The position numbers were made by a program, and so were the translations under genes. Positions 9,335 through 18,459 of a stretch of 64,000 nucleotides of DNA are shown here, piece by piece; position 1 is the stretch's first letter; each line of letters starts with the position of its first letter. The notes under the pieces are model-generated. The model saw only the letters and a list, made by a program, of their open reading frames with translations. It was not told where the DNA came from and made no database searches. The DNA comes from an uncultured Myxococcales bacterium (lineage in GTDB: Bacteria > Myxococcota_A > UBA9042), in contig CAITYF010000122.1 of NCBI GenBank assembly GCA_903896545.1, positions 31,806 to 95,805 on the forward strand. The letters are read 5' to 3'.

Positions 9335-12283
9335 CTGCCTAGCCAGCCTGCAGGCGCTCCCGCGCTTCCCTCGCCCCCGACGGGCCCGCAAGGCTCACGT
9401 CTCCACGCGCCGCGTCCGGGGTTTTCGGTTGCCGGCATCGGCGCGTCCGCGGGCGGACTGGAAGCGTTTGAGGCGCTTTTTCGAAATGTTCCCGAAGCGA
9501 GCGGCATCGCGTACGTCATCGTACCGCACCTCGACCCGGGGCATGCAAGCCTGATGACGCAGATCCTGCCGCGCGCGACCTCGATGCCGGTCGTCGAGGC
9601 GCAGGACCAGATGCTGGTCGAACCGGACACCGTCTACGTTATTCCGCCGAACCGCGACATGTCGATCTTTCACCACAAGCTGCAACTGAGCGTGACGGAA
9701 GTTCCGCGCAGTCGTCGCATGCCGATCGACGCGTTCTTGCGCTCGCTCGCCGAAGATTGTGGCGAATCGGCGATCGGCGTCGTCCTTTCCGGTACGGGTA
9801 CCGACGGTACGCTCGGACTGCGCGCGATTTTGGGCGCTGGCGGCGTCACGGTGGTGCAGGATCCGCTCACGGCAAAGTTTGACGGCATGCCATCCAGCGC
9901 GATCGCCGCGGGTTACGCGATGCACGTGCTGCCACCGGAGCAAATCGGGGCGGCGCTTGTCCTCGGCAAGCGGACTTTGCCGAGCGTGGGTGACGACGGC
10001 GTGAAGCTGAACGCGAGCCTCGCGCGGCTCCTGATGCATCTGCGCACCGCGACGGGACACGACTTCTCGCAGTACAAGAAGACGACCATCTTGCGGCGCA
10101 TCGAACGGCGGATGTCGCAGCACAACTTGACGGACCTCGACGTCTACGCCCGTTACTTGCGCGAAAACCCGCCGGAAGCCCAAGCGCTTTTTCGCGAGTT
10201 GCTCATCAACGTCACGAGCTTCTTTCGCGATCCCGACGCCTTTCAAGTGTTGGCGCAAGAGGTCCTGCCGGCGATTCTGCAGAACAAGCCAGAAGACTAC
10301 GTGCTGCGCGTGTGGGTGGCAGGCTGCGCGACCGGCGAGGAGGCGTACTCGCTGGCGATGCTGTTCCGCGAGGCGATGGAGGGCGCGCCACACGCGTTCA
10401 AAGTCCAGATGTACGCGACGGACCTCGACGACGACGCCATCGCGGTCGCGCGCGCTGGGTTGTATCCGCCCAATATCGTCACCGACGTCACGCCCGAACG
10501 GCTCCGCCGCTTTTTCCTGAAGGAAGACGCAGGCTATCGCGTGAAGAAAGAAGTCCGCGAGATGGTCGTCTTCGCGGTTCAAAACATCATCAAGGATCCG
10601 CCGTTTACCAAGCTGGACCTGCTGACGTGTCGCAACGTCCTGATTTATTTGGAGCCGGCACTGCAGGCGCGGCTGATTCCGGCGTTCCATTACGCGCTCA
10701 AGTCCGGGGGCGTGCTGTTCCTGTCGCCGTCTGAGAGCGTTGGCAATCACGTCGAGCTGTTCACGGCGATGAACCGCAAGTGGAAATTCTACACCGCCGA
10801 GCGTGCTGGGGAGGCTTTGCGCACACTGATGACCGGCGGGCTGGCGTGGACAGCCGAGCCCAACGCGCGCGTGCCGGAAAGCGCGTCGAAAAAGCCCAAG
10901 GAACTGAGCGTCGCGGAAGTGACGCGGCGTGTGCTTCTGCAGTCCTACGCACCCGCTTCCGTGGTGACCGACCCCAAGGGCACGATCCTGTTTGTCCACG
11001 GTGAAACCGGCAAGTACCTGCGGCCGCCGCCTGGACAGGCGACGCTGAACGTCGTTGAAATGGCGCGCGACGGCTTGCAGTTGGAGTTGCGCATCGCCCT
11101 GCAGCAGGTCGTTGAGCGGGGGATCGCAGCGAGCGCGCGTGAGACCGTCGTGAAGCTGGCGGACGGCGAATCGAGCGTGTTGCTCAATGTGCGGCCGCTG
11201 GTGGACCCGGACGCGATTCAAGGGATGCTGCTTGTCAGCTTCACCGATATCGCTCCAACCCGTCCCAAGCGACGCGCCCGCACGACGCGGCAGGAAGCAC
11301 CCGACGAGGACCGTCGCATCGCCGATCTCGAACGCGACTTGGCCTACACGCGCGAGAACCTGCAGGCGACGATCGAGGAGCAGCAGGCGTCCAACGAGGA
11401 GTTGAAGTCGACCAACGAAGAGCTGCAGTCGACGAACGAGGAACTGCAATCGACCAACGAAGAGCTGGAGACGTCCAAAGAGGAGCTGCAGTCGGTCAAT
11501 GAAGAGCTGATCACGGTGAACGCGGAGTTGCAGGCGAAGATCGAGCAGCTGGGCGGCGTGCAAAATGACATGAAGAACCTGTTCGACAACATCAACGTTG
11601 GCACAGTGTTCCTGGACCGCAACCTGACGATCCGCCGCTTCACCCGCGAGGCGATGCGCGTGTACCGGCTGGTTGGGACCGACGTGGGACGACCGCTCGC
11701 GGACATCAAGTCGGATCTGGCGGGCGATGACCTGACCGGCGCGGCGCGGCAAGTGCTGGAGACGCTGGTACCCTACGAGCGCGAAGTGCAGGCAGGGGGC
11801 GCCAGCTACTTGGCGCGCGTGCAGCCGTACCGGACACTGGACGACGTAATCGAAGGCGTTGTCCTGACGTTTACCGACATTTCCAAGCGGATGGCCGCGG
11901 AAGCAGCGGAACGCAAAGCGCGGCATCTGGCGGGTTGCATCGTCGACACGGTCACGCAGCCGCTGCTTGTGCTGGACGGCGCGATGCGGGTGGTTTCTGC
12001 CAGTCAGGCGTACTACCGGCGGTTCGCGGCGCTGCCCAAGGAGACAGTGGGGCGCAATTTCTTCGAGCTTGGCCGTCAGCGCTGGAATCTGCCGCCGCTG
12101 CGGGAGCTCCTTGAAACTGTGCTCCCGCGCGATGAGGCTTTTGACGGCTTGGTGATCGAGCAGGAATTCCCCAACGTGGGAACACGCAAGCTCGTCCTGA
12201 ACGCACGGCGAATCGTCGGCGATCCAGGTGACACGCCCTTGATTTTGTTGGTTATGGAGGAGCAGGGCGGCGCGCAGACGTGA
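9335..12283 (+). CDS. CheB-CheR-PAS hybrid chemosensory protein
   Basis: A fused methylesterase-methyltransferase of about 980 residues. The CheB domain (residues ~30-215) has the catalytic triad: Ser in G-I-G-A-S-A-G-G, His in V-P-H-L-D and Asp in G-T-G-T-D-G. The CheR domain (~238-485) has the SAM motif A-G-C-A-T-G-E-E. A coiled coil of near-identical N-E-E-L-x-S-T heptad-like units (~675-740) and two PAS-type domains follow. There is no histidine kinase domain. The first ATG (9554) would remove the CheB Ser and His, so translation must start upstream. Between the in-frame stop (9239) and 9554 there is no ATG, GTG or TTG; CTG at 9335, with GGAGG 13 nt upstream, is the best visible choice. 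It lies just before a GGDEF-EAL gene. Confidence 0.85.
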   Translation: MPSQPAGAPALPSPPTGPQGSRLHAPRPGFSVAGIGASAGGLEAFEALFRNVPEASGIAYVIVPHLDPGHASLMTQILPRATSMPVVEAQDQMLVEPDTVYVIPPNRDMSIFHHKLQLSVTEVPRSRRMPIDAFLRSLAEDCGESAIGVVLSGTGTDGTLGLRAILGAGGVTVVQDPLTAKFDGMPSSAIAAGYAMHVLPPEQIGAALVLGKRTLPSVGDDGVKLNASLARLLMHLRTATGHDFSQYKKTTILRRIERRMSQHNLTDLDVYARYLRENPPEAQALFRELLINVTSFFRDPDAFQVLAQEVLPAILQNKPEDYVLRVWVAGCATGEEAYSLAMLFREAMEGAPHAFKVQMYATDLDDDAIAVARAGLYPPNIVTDVTPERLRRFFLKEDAGYRVKKEVREMVVFAVQNIIKDPPFTKLDLLTCRNVLIYLEPALQARLIPAFHYALKSGGVLFLSPSESVGNHVELFTAMNRKWKFYTAERAGEALRTLMTGGLAWTAEPNARVPESASKKPKELSVAEVTRRVLLQSYAPASVVTDPKGTILFVHGETGKYLRPPPGQATLNVVEMARDGLQLELRIALQQVVERGIAASARETVVKLADGESSVLLNVRPLVDPDAIQGMLLVSFTDIAPTRPKRRARTTRQEAPDEDRRIADLERDLAYTRENLQATIEEQQASNEELKSTNEELQSTNEELQSTNEELETSKEELQSVNEELITVNAELQAKIEQLGGVQNDMKNLFDNINVGTVFLDRNLTIRRFTREAMRVYRLVGTDVGRPLADIKSDLAGDDLTGAARQVLETLVPYEREVQAGGASYLARVQPYRTLDDVIEGVVLTFTDISKRMAAEAAERKARHLAGCIVDTVTQPLLVLDGAMRVVSASQAYYRRFAALPKETVGRNFFELGRQRWNLPPLRELLETVLPRDEAFDGLVIEQEFPNVGTRKLVLNARRIVGDPGDTPLILLVMEEQGGAQT

Positions 12284-12349
12284 CCGTGAATCGTGGCTGA
12301 ATGGCCCCGGATCGACTCGTTTCGACCGCCGGCCAGAAGAGAGGACCCG

Positions 12350-14617
12350 ATGACCAAGAACCTGCCGTCGCCTGAACCGCCGCTGCTTCGCCACGTCGCT
12401 GAGGAACAGCTTGCAGCGATAGAAGCACCGGTGCTGCTGCCCTCGACCAGCATCGATGCGCTGTATCACGAGCTACAAGTTCACCAAATTGAACTGGAAA
12501 TGCAGAATCAGGCGCTGCGCCACGCGCACCTGGAGTTGGAAGAGTCGCGGGACCATTTTGTCGACCTGTACGAGTTCGCACCGGTGGGATACCTGACGCT
12601 CACGCGGGCTGGGCAAATCGCCGCGATCAACCTGACCGCGTGCACGTTGCTGCTCGACGAGCGGGCGAAGCTGCTGAATCGACGCTTTTCGCGGATGGTG
12701 GCGGCCACGGTGCGGGATCGCTGGGAAGCGCACTTTACCAGGGCGATGCGGGAAGGCGGCCGGCACACGCTGGAGACCCAGCTGACGCGCCGCGATGGCA
12801 GTACGTTTCACGCGTGCCTGGAATCGGCGACGACGGGACCGGGCGATGCGACCGCCTCCTTGCGCATCTCGGTGACGGACATCACGGTGCGCAAAGCGGC
12901 GGAGGAAGAGCTGCGGATCGCCGCCATCATGTTTGAGTCCCAGGAAGGGACGATCGTGACGGATGCACAGGGCGTTATCCTACGCGTCAACCGCGCATTC
13001 ACGCGACTGACAGGCTACGATCCGGAGGATGTGGTGGGGCGCACCCCAGCGATCCTGCAGTCCGGGCGCCACGACAAGGCGTTTTTTCAAGCGATGTGGC
13101 AAGGGCTTTTGCGCGACGGCTACTGGCAGGGTGAAATCTGGAACCGTCGCAAAAATGGCGAGTTGTACGCAGAGTGGCTGACGATTTCCGGCGTTTCTGC
13201 CATGGACGGTGGCCGGACGCACTACGTCGGCGCGTTCTCGGACATCACCTTGAACCTGGAAGCCGAAGACAAGATCCACCGACTCGCCTACTACGACCCG
13301 CTTACAGCGCTTCCGAACCGGCGGCTGCTGCAGGATCGCGTGCTTCAAGCGCTGGTGGTGACAGGCCGTTCGGGTGCGCACGGTGCGCTGTTCTTTCTCG
13401 ACCTCGACAACTTCAAGCAAATCAACGACACGCGTGGACACGGGGCTGGCGATCAACTGCTGATGGAGGCGGCACGGCGAATTCAGCACTGCCTGCGGGC
13501 GTGTGACACCGTCGCGCGCCTGGGCGGTGACGAGTTCGTCGTGATGGTGACGGATTTGAGCGCTGATGAGTCCGAAGCGGCTGCGCAGGCGAGTGCGGTG
13601 GGAGAGAAGATTCGTTCGAGCTTGGCGGTCGATTACGACCTGGACGGGCAAACCTTTCACTGCACCGGGAGCCTGGGCGTCGTGCTCTTCAACTCCACGA
13701 AGGAGACACCCGAGTCGCTGCTGAAACACGCCGATTTGGCGATGTACAAGGCCAAGTCCGCAGGGCGCAACGCGATGCGCTTCTTCGATCCAGCGATGCA
13801 GACTGCGTTGGAGGAGCGCAGTCATTGGGAGCGGGATCTGCGTGGTGCTTTGGCCGAGGAACAGTTGCAGCTGTACTATCAGGCGCAAGTTGGCGAGCGT
13901 TTTGGCATTACTGGCGCGGAGGTCCTGCTCCGGTGGGCGCATCCGCAGCGCGGTTTGGTCATGCCGGACGCGTTCATCGGGCTGGCAGAGGAGACCGGGC
14001 TGATCGTGCCGATTGGGCTTTGGGTGCTGGAGACGGCGTGTCGGCAGCTGCAGGTCTGGTCGACTTCCATCAAGACACGAATGCTGGAACTGGCGGTGAA
14101 CGTGAGCGCGCGGCAGTTCCGCCAGCCGGATTTCGCGGCGCAGGTGCAGGGAATTCTCGCACGCACGGGCGCCGACCCGCGGCGGTTGAAGTTGGAGCTG
14201 ACCGAGAGTCTTCTGGTCGAGGACGTCGGCGACATCATCACGCGGATGGAGGCGATGCGCGCGCTGGGCGTGACGTTCTCCATCGACGATTTTGGCACTG
14301 GCTTCTCCTCACTTGTCTACCTGAAGCGCCTGCCGTTGTCGCAGCTGAAGGTCGATCGGCTGTTCGTGCGCGACCTGACGCGTGATTCCAATGACGCTGT
14401 GATCGCCCACACGATCATCACGATGGGCCGCACCCTTGGTCTTAGCGTCATCGCTGAAGGCGTTGAAACAGAACAGCAATTGGCGATTCTGCACGACCTG
14501 GGTTGCTTTGCCTATCAAGGCTTCCTCTTCGCCCGCCCGCAGCCCCTCGCCGACTTCATGCTTCAGGTCGAGAGCGGGCTGCCGTTGGGACCGTCGCCGA
14601 CACGCCATCCACGCTGA
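12350..14617 (+). CDS. PAS-PAS-GGDEF-EAL cyclic-di-GMP signalling protein
   Basis: A 755-residue protein: a short helical N-terminus, PAS (~65-178), PAS/PAC (~192-304), GGDEF (~310-477) and EAL (~494-737). The diguanylate cyclase site L-G-G-D-E-F is intact and the inhibitory RxxD site (R-A-C-D) sits five residues before it. The phosphodiesterase side keeps E-V-L-L-R-W (EAL variant), the Asn in V-N-V-S-A-R, E-L-T-E-S, D-D-F-G-T-G, K-V-D-R and A-E-G-V-E. Both activities are therefore possible. No signal peptide or membrane helix is evident, so it is probably cytosolic. ATG 12350 is preferred because of GAAGAGAGG just upstream. It starts 66 bp after the CheB-CheR hybrid and is probably cotranscribed. 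Its last codons and stop lie inside a dispersed repeat. Confidence 0.92.
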   Translation: MTKNLPSPEPPLLRHVAEEQLAAIEAPVLLPSTSIDALYHELQVHQIELEMQNQALRHAHLELEESRDHFVDLYEFAPVGYLTLTRAGQIAAINLTACTLLLDERAKLLNRRFSRMVAATVRDRWEAHFTRAMREGGRHTLETQLTRRDGSTFHACLESATTGPGDATASLRISVTDITVRKAAEEELRIAAIMFESQEGTIVTDAQGVILRVNRAFTRLTGYDPEDVVGRTPAILQSGRHDKAFFQAMWQGLLRDGYWQGEIWNRRKNGELYAEWLTISGVSAMDGGRTHYVGAFSDITLNLEAEDKIHRLAYYDPLTALPNRRLLQDRVLQALVVTGRSGAHGALFFLDLDNFKQINDTRGHGAGDQLLMEAARRIQHCLRACDTVARLGGDEFVVMVTDLSADESEAAAQASAVGEKIRSSLAVDYDLDGQTFHCTGSLGVVLFNSTKETPESLLKHADLAMYKAKSAGRNAMRFFDPAMQTALEERSHWERDLRGALAEEQLQLYYQAQVGERFGITGAEVLLRWAHPQRGLVMPDAFIGLAEETGLIVPIGLWVLETACRQLQVWSTSIKTRMLELAVNVSARQFRQPDFAAQVQGILARTGADPRRLKLELTESLLVEDVGDIITRMEAMRALGVTFSIDDFGTGFSSLVYLKRLPLSQLKVDRLFVRDLTRDSNDAVIAHTIITMGRTLGLSVIAEGVETEQQLAILHDLGCFAYQGFLFARPQPLADFMLQVESGLPLGPSPTRHPR

Positions 14618-14641
14618 CCGAATTCCAATGTCACAGCCGCC
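14609..14641 (-). repeat. Partial copy (33 bp) of the dispersed repeat
   Basis: Read on the minus strand, this stretch matches the end of the 119-bp element at 43453-43571 (G-rich block, then GGAATTCGGTCAGCGTG) at about 30 of 33 positions. It contains the TGA stop of the GGDEF-EAL gene. Beyond 14641 similarity to the longer copies fades. Confidence 0.6.
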
Positions 14642-14784
14642 GGCACCTCGGCGACAAGAAACGCGCCGCCATTTGCCGCGAATCGGCTTGTCATGCGCGT
14701 TTTTCGCTTTCGTACGTCCCGGAAATCTGTAAGACTATTGCGCTGGCTTAACCGCTCCGGTATGCATTTTGTAAAGAGGTTTCC

Positions 14785-17700
14785 ATGATCCGTCGCTGTT
14801 TCGCTCCCGTCACCGGACTGTGTTTTTGCGTCCTTCTGCTGGCATCCGCGTGTGGCACGACGACGGGCGGCACCGGCGGCGGTTTCCTGAACCCGGACAC
14901 GACCGGCAAGGATCTCGGCGTCGCGAGTGACACAACGGCGACCACGGGCGACACGGTCACGAGCAAAGACGGCGTGCTGACCGATGGCGCAGTCACTGAC
15001 GGCGTGGCGACCGACACGACAACGGGCGAGACCGTGATTGGCGACGTGATCACCGATGCCGAGCAGGATCTGGGCCCTGTCGACGGCGGCTGCGGCGCAA
15101 AACCGTGCTGCGCTGCAGTCTCCGACTGCGACGACAGCGACTTGTGCACGACGGATTCGTGTAACGCTGGCTATTGCATCCACACCCCGATCGCCGGTTG
15201 CGGCAACGCCAGCCCGCCGTGCAGCGCCACCACACCGTGCGCGTTTGGCGTGTGCGACACGGCGACCAACGCATGCGTCTCGTGCTTGACCACGTCCGAT
15301 TGCCCAGGCGGCGCCGCGCTCTGCATCGACCAGAAGTGCGTGCCGGCCACCGCGTGCAAGTCGGACGTGACGTGCAAGCCGCTGAGCAAGGTCTGCGACA
15401 AGACCGTAGGCGTCTGCGTGGACTGCATCCAAAACGGCGACTGCGGCGCAGACGCGGCGTGCGTCCAGCACACGTGTCATCCGAGCAAGACGTGCACCAG
15501 CTCCAAAGACTGCCCCAGCGTGTGTGACCTGACCTCTGGCACGTGCGTGGAATGCCTGAGCGCGGACGATTGCCCGAACGAGAAGTTCTGCAACGCCACG
15601 CACCAATGCCAAGCCGACGTGTGCGCGGCGGGCGGCTGCCAACCGGGCGCGTATTTTTCCTGCAAGTCGGACGGAAGCGGCTACAGCGCACCGGTGAAGT
15701 GTGAAGACGGCAATCCGTGCACCGACAACAACTGCGATGGGCAGAAGGGCTGCGTCGTCGTCAACAACACGGTCAAGTGCGACGACGGCAGCGCATGCAC
15801 GCAAAACGACACGTGTGCGTCGAGCACCTGCAAGGGCACGATTCTGAACTGCGACGACAAGAATCCGTGCACGACGGACTCGTGCAACCCGTCGCTGGGC
15901 TGCGCGCACGTCGCCAACACCGGCACCTGCGACGACGGCAACGCGTGTACGCAGAACGACGTCTGCAGCGGCAGCACGTGCAAGGGCGCGGTCATTTCCT
16001 GCGACGACTTCAACCCGTGCACGGACGACACGTGCGACGCTCAGACCGGCTGCGCGCACGCCAACAACACCGCGCCGTGTAATGACGCCAGCGCGTGCAC
16101 GACCGGGGACACGTGCAACGCGGGCATCTGCAAGGGCACCGCGAAGGCGTGTGACGACAACAACCCGTGCACCGCGAACCAGTGCTTGAGCGCGAGCGGC
16201 TGCTCGTACCCGGCGACTTCGGGCAGCTGCGACGACGGCGACGCGTGCACCATCGGCGACGCGTGCTATCTGGGCTACTGCAACAGCGGCACCGCCAAGA
16301 ATTGCACCGACAGCAACCCGTGCACCGACGACACTTGCTTTGGCGGCACGTGCAACCACGCCAACAACGCCACGGCGTGCGAGGACGGCGACGCGTGCAC
16401 GCTGTACGACGCGTGCGGCAGCGGCAAGTGCGTCAGCGGCTCGACGGCGAAGGTGTGCGACGACAGCAACCCGTGCACGAACGACTCGTGCGTTCCCGCT
16501 GCCGGCTGCAGCTTCAAGTCAAACGCGCTTTCGTGCGACGACGGCAACGCGTGCACAACTGCGGACACTTGCCAGGGTGGCTCGTGCGTCGGCGGCGCGG
16601 CGAAGGTGTGCAACGATTCGGACGGCTGCACGCTGGACTCTTGCAGTGCGACCACCGGCTGCGTCTTCGCGGCGGACAAGGTCAAGTGCGACGACAAAGA
16701 TGTGTGCACGCTGGACACGTGTGTTGGACCTGCGGGCACGTGCACCCACACGGCGATCGGCAACTGCTGCAAGGATCAGGCGACGTGCAACGACGGCAAT
16801 GCGTGCACCACCGACGTCTGTGCCGGCAACAGCTGCTACCACCAGACCGACGCGAATTGCTGCGCTGCGGACACCGACTGCAGCGACAGCAACCAGTGCA
16901 CGACCGACAGCTGCGTGAGCGGGAAGTGCGGTCACCTGGCGCTTGTTGGCACGCCGACGCCGACCTGGACAGTCGGGTGGGACACGATCGGTGGCAATGA
17001 CGGCTTTGCGGGCGACACGGTTCCAGGCGGCTTCCAATGGGGCGAGCAAGTCACCTTGCCGCACGACGGCACGGGCAGCTTCGCGCTCACCGCGACTGGC
17101 GGCGGCGCGTTCACCGGCGTCAAGACAACCGTCGTGAGTACGGCGGTCGGCCCCGTGGTGCAGGTCCCGGCGGGCGGCACCTACGCGTTCAGCCTGTGGT
17201 ACCGCCTCGATCTGACGGCCGGCAGCGGCACGGTCACGATCAACGCGCTGCTGGGCAACGCGGCGCTGGGCAGCTCCGTGGTGCAATTGGCGACGTCGCC
17301 GACGCTCAACAATTGGCAGCAGTTGAAGATCGACGCCACGGCGCTCGCGGGCCAGAAGTTCCTGTTGCAATTCAAAGTGCAGGTCAATGGCACGACTTCC
17401 ACCCCCGCGGCGGGCAAGGGCGCGTTCTTTGACACGGTTTCCCTCGCTGGCGCGTGCCCCAGCAAGACCTGCACGGTCAACACGGATTGCGCAAGTTCCG
17501 TCAGCGGCTGCTTTGTCGCTGCGTGCAACGCCGGAACCTGTGGGTACAGCCGCACGTGCTGCACGGCAGCGACCGATTGCGACGACGGGAACTCGTGCAC
17601 AACCGACGCGTGCGGCGTTGCGGGCAGCTGCACCCACACGGCAATCGCCAACTGCTGCGCGAGTTCGGGCGGCTGCGATGACAAGAACGCGTGCACGCTG

Positions 17701-18456
17701 GATGTCTGCACCAACGGTGCGTGCAGTCACCCCGCCATCGCCGGCTGCTGCTTGACCGCCAGCGACTGCAACGACGCGGACGCTTGCACCAACGACGTTT
17801 GCGCCGCGGACCACAGCTGCAAGCACCCGGCGCTGTGCTGCAAAGTCGACAAGGACTGCAACGACGGCGACGACAAGTGCACGACGGACACGTGCATCGG
17901 CAACGTCTGCCAGTACAAGACCAACAGCGCCGTTGCGGGCTGCTGCGATCCCAACGTGTACGCCGAATCGTTCGATGCGACGTTGAGCGGTTGGACGTTC
18001 ACCAACAGCACGGGCATCCCGACGCAGGGCTGGCAAGAATGGCTTGGCGCGACGTACACGGTTTCCCCGACCGGCGTGTTGTACTACGGCGATCCGGCGG
18101 TGAAATCGTACGCGTTCAGCGGCGCCAACAGCGGCACGGCGGATTCGCCCAAGTTCACGATTCCGTTGGGCGCCACGTCGGCATCGTTGTCCATCCAGCT
18201 GTATTACGTGACGGAAACGGGATCGTCTTACGACAACTTCGACATCAGCGTCGTTGGTACGACGACGACGCAGATTTGGAGCAAGGGCACGGCATTGCCG
18301 ACGACGAGTACATGGGTGCCGATCAAGCTCGACCTGACGCCGTACGCTGGGCAGACGATTTCCTTGCACTTCTCGTTTGCGACGGAAGACGGCGTTTCGA
18401 ATTCGACGATCGGCGCGCTCTTTGACGATCTGAAGGTGACGCGGAGCTGCCCGTAG
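14785..18456 (+). CDS. Giant Cys-repeat lipoprotein with two jelly-roll-like domains
   Basis: A 1223-residue exported protein: a signal peptide with Cys23 as likely lipidation site, a Gly/Thr/Asp-rich linker to about residue 100, then dense Cys-rich repeats. Six consecutive ~50-residue units (residues ~329-632) follow the pattern C-D-D-G-N-A-C-T-x-x-D-x-C ... C-D-D-x-N-P-C-T-x-D-x-C, the slime-mould (Dicty_CTDC) type repeat also common in Myxococcota. A beta-rich domain without Cys lies at ~725-890, more Cys repeats at ~892-1052, and a second beta-sandwich at ~1056-1223 that looks like a MAM/carbohydrate-binding jelly roll. It is probably a disulfide-bonded surface adhesin or matrix protein; the ligand is unknown. 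It is convergent with the next gene with only 3 bp between stops. Confidence 0.85.
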   Translation: MIRRCFAPVTGLCFCVLLLASACGTTTGGTGGGFLNPDTTGKDLGVASDTTATTGDTVTSKDGVLTDGAVTDGVATDTTTGETVIGDVITDAEQDLGPVDGGCGAKPCCAAVSDCDDSDLCTTDSCNAGYCIHTPIAGCGNASPPCSATTPCAFGVCDTATNACVSCLTTSDCPGGAALCIDQKCVPATACKSDVTCKPLSKVCDKTVGVCVDCIQNGDCGADAACVQHTCHPSKTCTSSKDCPSVCDLTSGTCVECLSADDCPNEKFCNATHQCQADVCAAGGCQPGAYFSCKSDGSGYSAPVKCEDGNPCTDNNCDGQKGCVVVNNTVKCDDGSACTQNDTCASSTCKGTILNCDDKNPCTTDSCNPSLGCAHVANTGTCDDGNACTQNDVCSGSTCKGAVISCDDFNPCTDDTCDAQTGCAHANNTAPCNDASACTTGDTCNAGICKGTAKACDDNNPCTANQCLSASGCSYPATSGSCDDGDACTIGDACYLGYCNSGTAKNCTDSNPCTDDTCFGGTCNHANNATACEDGDACTLYDACGSGKCVSGSTAKVCDDSNPCTNDSCVPAAGCSFKSNALSCDDGNACTTADTCQGGSCVGGAAKVCNDSDGCTLDSCSATTGCVFAADKVKCDDKDVCTLDTCVGPAGTCTHTAIGNCCKDQATCNDGNACTTDVCAGNSCYHQTDANCCAADTDCSDSNQCTTDSCVSGKCGHLALVGTPTPTWTVGWDTIGGNDGFAGDTVPGGFQWGEQVTLPHDGTGSFALTATGGGAFTGVKTTVVSTAVGPVVQVPAGGTYAFSLWYRLDLTAGSGTVTINALLGNAALGSSVVQLATSPTLNNWQQLKIDATALAGQKFLLQFKVQVNGTTSTPAAGKGAFFDTVSLAGACPSKTCTVNTDCASSVSGCFVAACNAGTCGYSRTCCTAATDCDDGNSCTTDACGVAGSCTHTAIANCCASSGGCDDKNACTLDVCTNGACSHPAIAGCCLTASDCNDADACTNDVCAADHSCKHPALCCKVDKDCNDGDDKCTTDTCIGNVCQYKTNSAVAGCCDPNVYAESFDATLSGWTFTNSTGIPTQGWQEWLGATYTVSPTGVLYYGDPAVKSYAFSGANSGTADSPKFTIPLGATSASLSIQLYYVTETGSSYDNFDISVVGTTTTQIWSKGTALPTTSTWVPIKLDLTPYAGQTISLHFSFATEDGVSNSTIGALFDDLKVTRSCP
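15771..16680 (+). repeat. Six tandem ~150-bp units encoding Cys repeats
   Basis: Six in-frame units of about 50 codons each, with conserved Cys, Asp, Asn and Thr positions but diverged linkers. Incomplete units flank them on both sides. They encode the C-D-D-G-N-x-C-T repeats of the surrounding lipoprotein. Confidence 0.8.
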
Positions 18457-18459
18457 CGC

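Noticed and set aside
9395..12469. A 1024-codon open frame on the minus strand
   Set aside because: It is exactly antisense to the CheB-CheR hybrid, its protein is His/Arg/Gln-rich with no domain, and it exists because high GC at third positions removes stops on the opposite strand.
15700..16950. CRISPR-like periodic repeats
   Set aside because: The ~150-bp period is coding, in frame and diverged. There are no identical short repeats separated by unique spacers.
14563..18369. Two long minus-strand open frames (about 600 codons each)
   Set aside because: They are antisense to the Cys-repeat lipoprotein. Their Val/Ala/Arg repetitiveness only mirrors the repeats of the real gene.
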